A program made the translations under genes and the position numbers. The notes under the pieces are model-generated. The model made no database searches, had not been told where the DNA came from, and saw only the letters and a program-made list of their open reading frames with translations. Shown here piece after piece: positions 1 through 11,639 of a stretch of 64,000 nt of DNA (position 1 is the stretch's first letter; each line of letters starts with the position of its first letter). This DNA comes from Portulaca oleracea (Eukaryota; Streptophyta; Magnoliopsida; Caryophyllales; Portulacaceae): the NCBI GenBank assembly GCA_029582165.1, contig CM055868.1, positions 8,197,501 through 8,261,500 on the forward strand. The letters are read 5' to 3'.

Positions 1-311
1 CGGTAATAGACATATTTTAGTAGTGAATAAAGAATGACATTTATGTAGTTATAAATTGAGTATTTAGCTTAGGATACACAATGGTAGTAAGCAAATCTCT
101 CAAATTTCACTATTTGAGCTTATCTAAATTCTTCTTAGGAACCATTCTCTCTTAATTATAAAATTTAAGCGTGAGACTATTATATCAATTCCTCCATATC
201 TCGATTGGGCGAGATTTTGGAGCATTAATTTTAGTTTTGGTTTGAGTTTTAGTAAACTTCATTTTGAGATGCAGGTGCACGAACACGTGCATGTATCGAT
301 GTGTGCCAAAA

Positions 312-330
312 TATATATATATATATATAT
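312..330. repeat. (AT)n microsatellite
   Basis: About nine AT units in the intron downstream of exon 4. Positions 1-568 otherwise hold AT-rich intron sequence with no recognisable coding sequence. Confidence 0.8.
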
Positions 331-568
331 GAGCAGTTTAGTTACATTTACGGCCTGTTAAATTTATGGGTAAATTTAATTTAACAAAATTTATAAAAAA
401 TTATCAAAGTTTAAAAACAAAAAAATTTTAATTTTGACATATATCAACATAAATTTTTCAAAAATTACTGAAATTTATCAAAAATTATCAAAATTTAACT
501 TTTACTTACTGTTTTTTACCCATGAATTTTACACAGGTACCCTTAATTGTGATATTGGCGTTAATTAC

Positions 569-670
569 CTGAACAATGAACCAGGCAGCATAGGCGCAGC
601 AGCTGCCGAAGAGTAGGACAGTGCCACGAGTCCAATTAGGGTTGGTTTGTTTGATGATCATAGAACTTGA

Positions 671-702
<32 letters not shown>

Positions 703-830
703 TGAATCCTAAATTGATGTGGAAAGATTTGCCCTTGTACAGACTAATAATAAGTGCTCCTGAGACACATAGAATAGTTCCTATCACTCTGATTTTTCCC
801 CTCTTTGTATTCAATTTTAGGCTCTCCATC
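569..830 (-). CDS. WAT1-related gene, exon 4 with poly-His loop
   Basis: A 262-bp exon between TGCAG and GTAATT. It encodes helix 5 (VIGTILCVSGALIISLYKG), a loop with nine consecutive His residues followed by Gln-Ser-Ser-Ser, and helix 6 (LLFGSCCAYAAWFIVQ). The His run comes from an in-frame ATG/CAT trinucleotide repeat at about 672-702. It ends in phase 0; exon 5 should lie left of position 1, and I could not find it in 1-568. Confidence 0.85.
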
Positions 831-1456
831 CTGCATGCCATGTCCCAAACAATTTAATTTTCAAAATGAACAAAAAAATTTATTACTCTGTCATATATGG
901 TCAAAGGGAAAGTGACTGCTGTTGACCAAACTAAATTATTGAAGAAATGGGTGAAATTCTCTGCAATTGAATCAAATTTTTCTTCATAGAATGAAAAAAA
1001 AAAAGGCTGAGACCAAACTAAAGTTAGAGGTGAGTGGCTGAAAATAATTCAAACTAACTTTTTGGCTGAAAACTAACTTGGCGCCTTTGAAAAGTTCAGG
1101 CTCGACTGAAAATAACACAAACTGATCAAATCAGATATTAACCCACTGCATCTTTGAAATTTTTAAGGGTGTCAAGTCAATTTTGCGATGTCAAATTTCA
1201 ATTTTGATTTAGTTAGAATAAATAGATGAAAAGTTTGAATTATTTTCAGCAAAAAAGTTAGTTTGAGTTATTTTCAATCAGTCACCTCTGACTTCGGATT
1301 ATTTTGAGCCATAAACCAAAAAAAAAATTGTGATGGTGGTGGGGGGGGGTATATTTTCTTGGTGGGGAAGCAGGTGACTGATAAATATTGTTTTGTAAAC
1401 TTTGGAAATATGTGAATTTAAGTATTAAATGCAGTTCATATGGTATAAATATAAGA

Positions 1457-1521
<65 letters not shown>

Positions 1522-1681
1522 GCACTTTCAAGTATTTTTACGCTTTGAATAATTAGTCTTCTCATGAACTTCAATTTATGAGAAGTAAACTGCATACATT
1601 AGGATCCCTTAGATGTTTAATTGTGATTTTCATGAGCATTTTTTGTTGTTGAGCTTTCGGATATCTAACTTATTTATAAAA

Positions 1682-1722
<41 letters not shown>

Positions 1723-2040
1723 CATACATATATATATATACATACATACATATAAGCGAGCATAAGTCTATGTATAGAATTTGAACATCTTAGTCCCCAT
1801 AAATGTAATCCACATCAAATCTTCTTGTTGTAGTTTTTGTTAACAAGTCTAAGTGATGAGAAGAAAAGAGTAGCCTCAATTGACAGTTGGTCAAATTTAG
1901 GTGTATTGAGGTTCACCTTAGCACCATAGGCTCAACCTCTAAACTTGACCTATAAACTTAATTGGGACACCTTTTTTCTTTAATTAGTGTGTACTTTTTT
2001 ACTTTCCAACCTAACTAATTTAATTTTTAAAGGCTTCTGA

Positions 2041-2091
<51 letters not shown>

Positions 2092-5000
2092 ATGAAAGGG
2101 CACATACCTACCTTGCTAGAATGGAGAAAAGAAAGGTGACAATTGGAATTAAGTTGAGAAAATTGGTGGCAAAGGTTGCTGTCGTATCACGAAGACCATA
2201 ATAAAACAGCCCCATTCCCATCGTGATCCTGCATGCATGTAATAACTGTATTAATTTACGAATAGAGAATACTACCTCCGTTTTTTTAAGTGTCGCCTAT
2301 ATTAGGTATTTGCGTCAAAAGTTTTGACCATTAATATCTTAATTTATATAATGATTCATCAAACAAAATTGATATCATTAGATTCGTAATAAAAATTACT
2401 ATTGAAAAAGTATAATATCATATTTTTTACAAAAATATGAGAAATTGTTGATTTAAGATGAATCTCAAAAAGCGTGAAAGACTTATAATAAAAAACGGAG
2501 GAAATTTTTTTATTCAAATTGGTTAATAACCATCTTAATTATCCATATTTCATATTTTTAAAACTTTTAATAATATTTTCTTTAATAATTATATATATAC
2601 ATTTATCAACTATATATAAGAGTACGTATAACGCTTACTACGTAGGTCAAAAATATAAATAATAACCTAATTTTATCAATTATAGTAAAAAATACACATT
2701 TTATGCATAGTTTTATATTTATGAAAAAATATAAATAAATAACTATTTTTATATTCTTTACAAGTTGTAATAACCCTTAAAATAATGAAACAAACCTTTA
2801 TTTATAATGATTTAAATATACTTATATTTAATTTTATGAGTGCTTTAGATGAAATATAAGACGATTATTAGCTATCTTTCATCAAGATGTTTATCATTTT
2901 GCTTTACAATAATGATAATTCAACATAAATCGACTAAGATATTACTTAGTCGAATATTACGCTAGTTAGTAAATTATACCGATCGTGATCATATCAGATA
3001 TGAAAAATGACATGAAATTTGATTTTCTCTTAGGATAAATTCTCGTATTAGGTCACTTCGATATGAGGTTGTTGTTGGAATACTTAATAACTCATGCTCG
3101 AATATAATTATATATATATATATATATATGTACAGAGGTCATGATCGAAATATGTGAATTTTAATGAGGGTATTTTGGGAAATATATAATTGATTTTATT
3201 TAATTTTATTGAAAAAATCATGTAATATTAACGTGTATGCATTAATGTGCATGTTTTGATGACTCTTTACTTTTTCTTTTTTTTCATTCATATGTATTAC
3301 TCTTTTTTACTTTTCATTGTTGCTTTTTTCTCCATCTTTTAAAATAAAATCTCGGTAATATTTCAATAATACGTGTAGTTCATTTGCCTCTCGATACACG
3401 GGTCTAAATACTAGTAATATTTAATGAATTGAATCAAGAACTAATGTACCACCTATTCTAACACCCAGTAATAATTTGAAATTATCCAACAATATATAAA
3501 TAGATTATATCATAAAGTCTTTTTTTTGAAAGGAAATAGAGGGAAAATCTCAAAATTAAAGGAGATCAAGGCACTATCTCTCTGTAAAGTATGTACTCTA
3601 GATGTTTTAGTCGTTCTACATATGACTTAGATGTGGGTTTATATGAACCTTTATCAATGTAATATAATTTTCTTCAACATCAAAATAAAGAAATACAACA
3701 AAAGCTCTAATTATCTGAAAACGAAAATGATATGAGTCTTCTTGCCCTATCATTGAAATTATATTATTATATATTAAAATAAAATAAAATGATATGCTTG
3801 AATTTATAACTATAATATTATATATAAATTGCATAAAATTATACTTTTATCCATTATTTTTTATATATAAAAAAATGCTTAAAATAAACTTAACGAAGGG
3901 GGTTGATTTGATTAGGATATCATTTGTGCTAATTGATGCAGCCTACACATCTTATAATTGATAATTAATACTTATTATTAAAAAAAAATTGGAAAAAAAT
4001 AATTCAAACTTTGGAGGTATTAGAAAAATATAGTCCAAACGTACAACTTCCTTATGAATGAGTTTAACTTTAACCTCTACAAGTTTTGATTCGCACGCAT
4101 TGCGTGCATCAATTGTTATATTTATTTTATTTTTGTGTGTGTATATATACACGCAAAAAAAAATTAATTTAAAAATTGATGCACGCAATGTGTGCAAATC
4201 AAAACTTGTCTTTAAATAAAAGGATATAAATTGTATCATGTACTTCCTTTTTAAATAATTTTGATCTAAAGTATATTCGAATACTAAATAAAATTTTGAC
4301 ATCTCTGTCTTTCTCTGAGTCTCTCTATGACACGCACACGTACTTGATACAATCTATGTCTTTCTCTTATATGCATTATTTAACTTAACACCAATCAACA
4401 TATTAGGTAGATTTTGAATTTTTTTCTCATTTTTTGTAAATAATAGAAAAATTTATATATGCATCATTTAATTTATTTAACATCAACCAACATATTAGAT
4501 AGATTTTATGATTTTTCTTATTTTCATAAAATAATAGAAAAAATTATATATCCATGATTTAACTTAACCTTAAGTTAATATATTAGATATTTTATAATTT
4601 TGATTCTTTTAGTAAACAATAGGAAAATAATTAGTTAAGGAATGAGAATGAGAATAAACATAAAAATGGAGGAGGAGAGGTGTGAGGGAGGTTAATTGAG
4701 AAATAAGATTATTGACTAATTTTCTTGTTTATAATTAATTTATAAAGAAAAATTAATAGACAAATAAAAAATCATACAACAATTAGTATGTTGACTTAAA
4801 GTTAATACTATACTTTGTACAAAATATAAAAAAATAAAAATAACGCAAGATAACTACATAAAAACCTAAAAGAATTTTAAAAATAATAATATAATGTAAA
4901 TTAGGGAAAATAGAAACCCAAAAAAAATAATATGAATAAATGACAATTCCAACGTGAAAGAGGGAAATAGAGAATATATATTAAAAAAAAGTACTAACTA

Positions 5001-6210
5001 AAAATATTGTGGTCTAGTGGTATAGAAATTGAAAGGTTTTCCCTTGCATTAGAGATTCAAATCTTAGTGGTAATATAATAATTTCATTGATAACTGTTTT
5101 TGTGCAAATAAAAATAATTGTAATTACGATTCTATCCTTATAATTTATCAATGGTAAGGGGTAAAATGGGTAAAGTGAAAATTGCGCACCATAAACCCCT
5201 TTGGCTTTATATATTACATAGATAAATTATTTTTAGCATCGACCACCACGTTAAACTCATTCGAAGAGTGGCATAGTTGTGGCGATATTATACGTGGTAT
5301 TTTTTGCAGCTAAAAAAAAGTTAGAAGTATGCTCTCTATGTACGTAGTATTGCGACCACCACATCAGTTTTCCGACGAGTTTAACTAGATGGTGGATGCT
5401 AAAAATAAAAGAGGTTAAAGTTTAGCTCATCCATAACAAAGTTGTGAGTTCGGATTATTTTTTTTCAATATATACCACCAAAGTTTGGATTATTTTTTCC
5501 AATTTTCCTAAAAATAATAGTCCCAAAAATCATAAGAAATATCAATTTGATGAAAGGTAAGACGCATAAAGAGTATCTTAGGGCACGACTTATATCATCT
5601 CCCATCTGAAAATTGTATTGAAAATATTCAATGGTTAGTGCTGTATATTTTGGGGAAGACACAATTTTTATGTCTTACTTTTCATAAAATTAACATTTAT
5701 AATGGTTTTTGACACTAATATTTTAATAAATATTATTAATTATCAATTATAAGAAGCTTAGGTTGTGTTGGCTACGCAACAATTACAAATGACATCGTAC
5801 CTCATCCTTTAGGCATATTTAAGACTTGTAAATTTGAAAAATTATGGATAAATTGGTATTTTATACAATTTCTATATAAGTGGTATTAGAGTCATAAAAA
5901 TTAATTATATCACTTTTTTCAATTCAATGTATAAAGATATGACTTTTACACTAAGGCAAGACACACAAGACGTATCTTACCCCAAGACATATATCATTTC
6001 GTATATTCAATTATCAACGGTAAATATGTGTTCAATTATGAATTGTATAACGACACCCAACATTACTACTTTAGACCATTAATAGTATACAACAACACCA
6101 ATAAAATTTCAATATAGTCCTATTAATATGAGATTTGAGGGGATTTAGATATAGACAGTTATTTTCATACACATGGTTATAAATAGTATATATATATATT
6201 TGTAAGTATA

Positions 6211-6255
<45 letters not shown>

Positions 6256-9200
6256 TTTCTAATAATGATTTAGGACTATTCTATCATTTTATTTTCTTGA
6301 TATCTTCCATCATCCCAAAACATTGATTACTTAGTGACGGAATGAAGTACGAAATTACCCCTACCGAAACATACGTACTGTTTATTCGATAACATAAGTT
6401 TAATGTTAGCTAGGGACAAAAAATTAATAAAGCCTAAAAGGTTGACATTGACAATGAAATTGACAGAAAGATATTACGGAGGAAATTATTGTGACATTGT
6501 CTATGCATGCATCTGTGGACGGACGATGAATAATGACGGAGGTAGTCCAACAAAAACAAGTTGAAAACCAAGACAGAAACACTCTACGTACGACATATTA
6601 TTACATATATGAAAGTGAAATAGATTCACATCAAACTGTGCCTGTTTCATGCAAAAATTATTATCATTAAATATTTTTAAAATAAGTTAATTAAAATAAT
6701 TATGAAAATATTATATCCATTAACACCTTATTCCGACATATTAAATTTTAACGACCATATCACATACTCCCTCGGTTCTTTTTATCTGCCATTTACGGTT
6801 TCCACGGTCAATCTTTAATCAATAATTTCTACTATAAAACTTTTTATAAAATTAATATTATACTTTTTTTAATAGAATTTTTTATTACGAATTTAATGAC
6901 ATCAATTTTGTATGATGTATCATTATACAACTTAGGATATTAACGGTCAAAGATTTTAACACAATTTCCTTGGCGACAGATAAATAAAAACGGATCATAT
7001 ACTCCCTCCGTTTTTTTATCTATCATTTATGTTTTTCAAGGAGGATATTTAATCAATGATTTCTCATATAAGCTTTTTATAAAAAAAATATATTAATAAC
7101 ATATTTTTCTAATAATAATTTTTTACTATAAATTTAACGATATCAATTTTGTATGATGAATCATTTTAGAAATTAAAATATTAACGGTAGAAAATTTTAG
7201 CACAATTTTCTAAGTGACACATAGATCAAATCGAAGAAAGTACATGTAGAAGTCTAATTAAGTTCATATCACGCCGGAATAATTTGTCCAATTATATTTC
7301 CAGCCTGATTTTCACGTACATGAGGAATCAATATCATAGAAGTAGAAAAAGACGATAGATTCAAAATCAACGAAATTAGTTGTAAAGTAAGAAAATCATT
7401 TCATTTCCTTACAACTTTGGTCTTTGGAAGCATATAAATATGTAGGCTGCTTTTTTTTTTTTTTAGGGTTGTCCTTTACTAAAATGCCTGTTGTATGCCA
7501 AGTGTGCTTCTTTAACGTAATCTACTTTGGCTTTTATTCCTCTAATTATCAGTACTACTTTGAGCTTGAGTTTGGTTGCCTAAAATATAATAGGTATGGG
7601 TCCTACGACCTCCCCTCTATGATTATTATTCATCACCCAAAAACAGAAATTTACAAGTGTTCTTAATTAATTCTAGAAGATTAGATTATTTTTTTTCTAT
7701 TTTTTTTGTTTTAAAAGCTTAATCTCTAATCACTCTAACATTAATTATAAGACCATCTCTGATGGTGAGTTCAAATTAGATACACCGCTGACATGACATA
7801 AGATGATAATGAAATGAGGTTGTGTAGGACATTTCGGTGGTGAAAATTAGAATTGTCTGACGAGATAAGTTTGATGGAGAGTTTAGCACATAAATATTTT
7901 AATCAATTGTTTTTCTCTTTCCTCCTCCACTTCATTTTTATTAATATAACTAAATTAATTAATATAGGACCCGTTTATTTTTTAATTAATATGAGTCAAA
8001 CTCATATTCTGGAAAAATTAGTTAAATAAATAGATAAATTTTAACTCTTTTGATAGAGATTCACATATTACACCTCATCCAATGAGTCAAACTCAAATTT
8101 ACTACTACCAGTGCTCTAAACTAATGAAATTAGGAGAAAGAAAAGAAAGCAAAATGCAAATTGGCATGCATATTTTCCTAAACAAGAAATATTAGGTAGA
8201 ACATTAACTAGTAGAACTCTAGATACGTAGAAGAAAACTACTATTTAATATGCCATTTATATTTTATTTATTTTAAACCTTAATATGTCTAATTGTTCTG
8301 AATTTGTGTTTTGAATCATAAGTTAAGGTTATGGAGAATAAAATAAAGAAAAATGATCATTGACATGCATATATTCTTGTACAACAAATATATTAAGCAA
8401 AAGAATAATGATTCGCATCATGAGGCGACACAATTTTTCAAGTGTTTTATTCTTCATGAAATTAATAATTTAATGATTTTTAATACCCATTAATTTTTAT
8501 AGATACCATTAGTTATCAATTTTAAAAAACTTTAAATGTATTAGCTATGCAAATAATTGCAAATACTCCCCAGTTGAATGAACCTCATTCGTTAAACATA
8601 TTTTGGACACTTTTATAAATTTTAAATATAGTTTTCTACGATTTATATATAATACTTAATTATTATAATTATAGAAGCTAATTATATTACTTATTTTTAA
8701 TTTAATATGGAAATATATATTCTTTTTTGAGAGAAAAGACTATTATTCCCATAAGTAAAGATTGCATGTAGAGCTTCATATACGTACTAGAAGACTATTT
8801 TAGAAGTGAGCTATACCGTTACTTATGTATAACGACAATTAAGTTGTTGTGCATTTGGTTTTTAAATTTTCCTTTTCTTTGGAATGTTAATGGTGCGTTG
8901 GTAATTTCTCGGAAATGTCTTTTATAAGAAAATTAAAATTTTCTCATGAAAAATTTTCCCATAAATTTTTTTTCTAAAATTGTGAATGAGTCTCACATCA
9001 AAATTTTCCTATATATTATGGAAAACCAAATATGGAATCAATAAGTGGAAAACTTTCTCATGTTTGATTATAACAAATAAATGGAAGCAGGAGTACGGAG
9101 AAACATCAAAAAAAAAAAACAAATAAATGGAAAGTTTTAATGTTGGACTCATTATTTCATTATCAAGCTCCGTAAATATTTTTCCAATGGGTTGAGAGAG

Positions 9201-9774
9201 TGTCTTTCTCCAAAAAAATTTGTCCCAGCAAAGTTTTTTTTGGGAAATTGCCAAACGCATGATTAGAGAGGACTTACCCGGTGAGAGAGCTGAGGAAGAC
9301 CCAAAATCCAACCGCTAAGGTAATTTTCTTCCAATTACCCCTGCAATCACGCCATTGCATTTAAGTTTTAACTCCAAAAATCTTTCCTCAAATCCATAAT
9401 TACTATCTTTCGATTATTGAGACCCAAAAGACTTACAAGTTCAAAGACAAACAACGGACAGCAAAAAACAGCTAACAATCATCTTCAAAAGAAAAGGAAA
9501 CAAACAAACAGCGAAATAAAATAAACACTGCAAGAACTTTCGCGACCACCGCAACCAAAATAAAGACAGACTAATTAAGAGGGTATATATATATATACCT
9601 TTCAAGAAAGAAGGCAAAAGGAGCAATGCAAAGAGCAGCAAGAAGATGACGATAAGCCATTAGAGCAAAGACGAAGGTCCCTTGACTTAAAATCACCTTG
9701 GAAAGTATTTGTAATCCTGTCGATATTATCTGCACCAACACCATCCCTATCAATGGCCCTAATGATGACTTCAT
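569..9774 (-). CDS. WAT1-related (EamA/nodulin MtN21) transporter gene, 5' four exons, 3' end outside window
   Basis: Plant WAT1-like proteins are ten-helix membrane proteins of the drug/metabolite transporter superfamily; characterised members sit in the tonoplast or plasma membrane and carry auxin or amino acids. Four exons can be joined with consistent phases and GT/AG borders: 9774-9599, 9340-9278, 2228-2112 and 830-569. The protein starts MKSSLGPLIGMVLVQ, contains YRHLLAALCIAPFAFFLER (end of exon 1), GLRDTTATFATNFLNLIPI (exon 3) and GTILCVSGALIISLYKG (exon 4), all matching the usual family order. About 206 residues, roughly five to six helices, are present; the family is usually 350-400, so the C-terminal half lies left of position 1. 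Intron 2 is about 7 kb, which is large for this family. The reading frame is open in all four exons, so the gene may be functional. The individual substrate cannot be told. Confidence 0.88.
672..702. repeat. coding (ATG/CAT)n trinucleotide repeat
   Basis: About ten trinucleotide units inside exon 4, read on the minus strand as CAT codons giving nine His residues. Length changes of one unit would stay in frame. Confidence 0.9.
1459..1519. repeat. (TTA)n microsatellite in intron 3
   Basis: About 20 uninterrupted ATT units between exons 3 and 4. Confidence 0.9.
1684..1753. repeat. compound (AT)n/(ACAT)n microsatellite
   Basis: AT run interrupted twice by short CATA repeats, in intron 3. Confidence 0.85.
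2041..2092. repeat. (AAAT)n microsatellite
   Basis: About 13 AATA units, ending 19 bp from the end of exon 3. Confidence 0.9.
2112..2228 (-). CDS. WAT1-related gene, exon 3
   Basis: A 117-bp exon between TGCAG and GTAGGT. It reads MGMGLFYYGLRDTTATFATN and then FLNLIPIVTFLFSILAR, the most recognisable block of the family (GL..T.ATFA.N..NL.P..TF). The last Arg codon is split and is completed by the first base of exon 4. Confidence 0.88.
2272..2503. mobile_element. Stowaway-like MITE beside exon 3
   Basis: Inverted ends CTACCTCCGTTTTTTTA and, on the other strand, TTTCCTCCGTTTTTTATTA, about 232 bp, AT-rich middle. TA lies on the left; the right side has lost it. It begins 43 bp from the exon 3 acceptor, so it sits where the branch point would be expected. 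Confidence 0.65.
4079..4209. repeat. long hairpin (36-bp arms, about 60-bp loop)
   Basis: Arms 4079-4114 and 4174-4209 are near-perfect reverse complements, starting ACAAGTTTTGATTCGCACGC. Each arm also holds its own small palindrome, GCACGCATTGCGTGC. It lies in intron 2 and may be a MITE fragment or a source of small RNA. Confidence 0.75.
5010..5063 (+). mobile_element. possible tRNA-derived SINE head (Pol III A and B boxes)
   Basis: TGGTCTAGTGG at 5010-5020 fits the A box and GATTCAAATC at 5054-5063 fits the B box, 44 bp apart. No cloverleaf can be folded, which suggests a SINE rather than a tRNA. The 3' end is not clear. Confidence 0.45.
6188..6254. repeat. (AT)n and (ATA)n microsatellites
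   Basis: Two short AT runs followed by about 12 ATA/TAA units, in intron 2. Confidence 0.85.
6767..6999. mobile_element. Stowaway-like MITE, left of a tandem pair
   Basis: 233 bp with ends CTCCCTCGGTTC and ATGATCCGTTTTT, flanked by TA at 6765-6766 and 7000-7001. The middle matches the neighbour at 7002-7240 over its length, so both belong to one family. Confidence 0.7.
7002..7240. mobile_element. Stowaway-like MITE, right of a tandem pair
   Basis: 239 bp starting CTCCCTCCGTTTTTTTATC, flanked by TA at 7000-7001 and 7241-7242. It shares the central TA with the element at 6767-6999. Confidence 0.7.
8890..9262. mobile_element. Tourist-like MITE beside exon 2 donor
   Basis: Ends ATGGTGCGTTGGTAATTTC and, on the other strand, TCATGCGTTTGGCAATTTC; flanked by TTA at 8887-8889 and 9263-9265, as expected for PIF/Harbinger elements. 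It ends 9 bp from the exon 2 donor hexamer. Confidence 0.6.
9278..9340 (-). CDS. WAT1-related gene, exon 2 (short)
   Basis: A 63-bp exon between TGCAG and GTAAGT. It reads GNWKKITLAVGFWVFLSSLT, the short second exon typical of this family (basic loop, then helix 3). Phase 2 in and phase 2 out fit exons 1 and 3. A MITE ends 9 bp beyond the donor hexamer (see 8890-9262). Confidence 0.85.
9599..9774 (-). CDS. WAT1-related gene, exon 1
   Basis: Starts at ATG 9774-9772. The first 59 residues cover helix 1 (PLIGMVLVQIISTGLQIL) and helix 2 (FALMAYRHLLAALCIAPFAF). The exon ends GAAAG before GTATAT, leaving two bases of an Arg codon, which exon 2 completes. The start is the first in-frame ATG and gives the N-terminus expected for the family. 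Confidence 0.88.
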
Positions 9775-9885
9775 CCTTCAACTCAATATTATTATGACAT
9801 TCGGGAAAGAAGCTTGAAACAGTACAGATGAAAGCAGTACAGATGGGTAAGTATGGAAATTATTATTGTTATTATGTTGGAAATG

Positions 9886-9896
9886 ATATATATATG
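9886..9896 (-). promoter_or_regulatory. possible TATA box of WAT1-related gene
   Basis: A TATATATAT run about 112 bp upstream of the ATG on the minus strand, a plausible distance for a TATA box plus short 5' UTR. The leader also has a 13-bp direct repeat (AGCAGTACAGATG-like) at about 9818-9846. AT runs are common in this window, so the call is weak. Confidence 0.35.
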
Positions 9897-10298
9897 TGGG
9901 GAATATATGGTGATTATTGTGTATGAGGAGACAGACAAAATGAAAAATATGGAGACAAAGATTAATTAAGGAAATGGGGGAAGGATGAAGTCATCAAGAT
10001 TGAAATCTATATAACGTGCGTATTTCAATTAAACACGTGGGGTAATTGGTACTAGTACAAGTTAAATGAAAAGGGAGGTTTTTTTTATAAAAAAACAACA
10101 GAGAGGATTTGAGGAGAAGATGGAAAATATGGAGGAAGTTAGAGGAAAGTGGACTAGCTGGGGTGAGTTGGGCAATTTATGGGTCTTTGGGGAGATATAT
10201 ATAGAGAGAGAGATAGAGTTGGCAAATTGCAATTGGCTTACCCCTTCAGCTACATCTCTATCTACCTTTATATATAGGGATCAATGTTCTTTTTTCTC

Positions 10299-10848
10299 AG
10301 GTTTTTTTGCATTTTGTAGTCAGGGGTATTTATTTTTTGAATCTTTTAATTTTAATTTTAATTGTTTAGACCCTAAAGTTTATAGGTTAAAAAAAAGGAT
10401 TCTAAAGTTTGTAGGCTGAAAAAGAAAATTTGTTTCCTGTTTTTCTTTTTCTTTCCATGTTTGAATTTCTCTCACGATCAGCGTCAAACTTCAAGACTAA
10501 AGTTAAAACTGATATTAAAGTTATAATAGACCTCTCTTATTCATGTTGGAATTACTTAAACCCTATACTTAGGGGTCTAAGTAGCCCCGACATGAATAAG
10601 AAAGGTGTATTATAGCTTCAATATTAGTTTTAACAATAGTCCTAAAGTTCGACGCCAAACGGGAGATGAATTCAGACATGGGAAAGAAAACAAAGAAACA
10701 AATAGGGGCCTTTTTATTCATCCCACAAACTTTAGGGTCATTTTCTTTCAACCTACAAGCTTTAGGGTCCAAAAAATTAAAATTGAAATTAAAGAGTTTA
10801 GAAAATAATTACCCCTAAAATTCGGGGTCCAAAATGCAAAAAACCCCC
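10299..10848. mobile_element. Mutator-type fold-back MITE, copy 1
   Basis: About 550 bp made almost wholly of two inverted arms (left from GGTTTTTTTGCATTTTG, right ending CAAAATGCAAAAAACCCC) meeting near 10575. A perfect 9-bp duplication TTTTTTCTC flanks it (10290-10298 and 10849-10857), the length typical of Mutator-like transposition. No transposase. A diverged relative lies at about 49213-49779. Confidence 0.8.
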
Positions 10849-10877
10849 TTTTTTCTCTTTAAGTTTTAGTTTTAGTA

Positions 10878-11111
10878 CTCCGTCCATTTTTATTTATCCG
10901 TCAAAGGATTGTGTTTAAAACTTTGACAATTAATATTTTAATTTATATAATGATTTGTCTTATAAAATTGATGTAATTAGATTCGCAATGAAAATAGTAT
11001 TAAGAAAGTACATGTTATATATTTTTTTTAACTAAAATTTTATATTAAAAATTATTAATTAAAAATAGATATTAAAAAACATAAATGACAAATAAAAGAG
11101 AATGGAAGGAA
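10878..11111. mobile_element. Stowaway-like MITE
   Basis: 234 bp, ends CTCCGTCCATTTTTATTT and TTCCTTCCATTCTCTTTT (other strand), flanked by TA at 10876-10877 and 11112-11113. Confidence 0.7.
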
Positions 11112-11639
11112 TACTTATTTAAGAAAATTAAACATAAATAATTCAATTATTGGGACTATTAGATAAACCAATACAAAGCTTCCTTCTTTGACATAAGTTA
11201 ATATGATTTTGTGGGACTTTTAGAATCAGACTGTCCACAATGCTAAGGAATTTGGAAAGTAAGAATAATGTTGATTGTATTATCTTGCATCAAGGAGTAA
11301 AGGAATACAATCTGCATCACAATAAGCTTGAAGAGAGAAATCAAGTTGTCCAAGGAAGAACAAACTTTGTTGATAGATCCTTGAAGACATCGGAGAACAT
11401 GTAAAGTAACATGAAAGTGTGACACTCGAGAAGCTTGAATAAACTAGCTCAAATACTGTGTGGCGTAGGAAATATTAGGTCCGATAGTTACTATTATAGC
11501 CTTTCAATGATCTTCGTGTAAACTTCTGGATCGGGAGGTGGAGTCATTGGATAGTTTCAATCCTCTAAGAAGGGAAACTTTGTTGCCTTGGACCCCGTGA
11601 GGCCCATATATATCTTATAAAATATCAAGTGTGTCTTTC

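Larger units (their letters stand above)
2229..9277 (-). other. 7-kb intron 2 of WAT1-related gene
   Basis: Bounded by a GTAAGT donor at 9277-9272 and a TGCAG acceptor at 2233-2229. It contains MITEs (2272-2503, 6767-6999, 7002-7240, 8890-9262), a 36-bp-arm hairpin (4079-4209), a possible SINE near 5010, and AT/ATA repeats at 6188-6254. Apart from these I see only AT-rich sequence; the short open frames inside it resemble no protein I know. Confidence 0.8.

Noticed and set aside
1459..2092. Regularly repeated short units as a CRISPR-like array
   Set aside because: They are simple microsatellites without spacers, in a plant intron.
5010..5063. A true tRNA gene
   Set aside because: A and B boxes are there, but no acceptor or anticodon stem can be paired.
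3616..5662. Several 60-116-codon open frames on the minus strand in intron 2
   Set aside because: They are AT-rich, include the hairpin and its loop, and lack any motif. Such frames are expected by chance in AT-rich introns.
10066..10419. 117-codon open frame on the plus strand
   Set aside because: It runs into the left arm of the fold-back MITE and has low-complexity composition; no known family.
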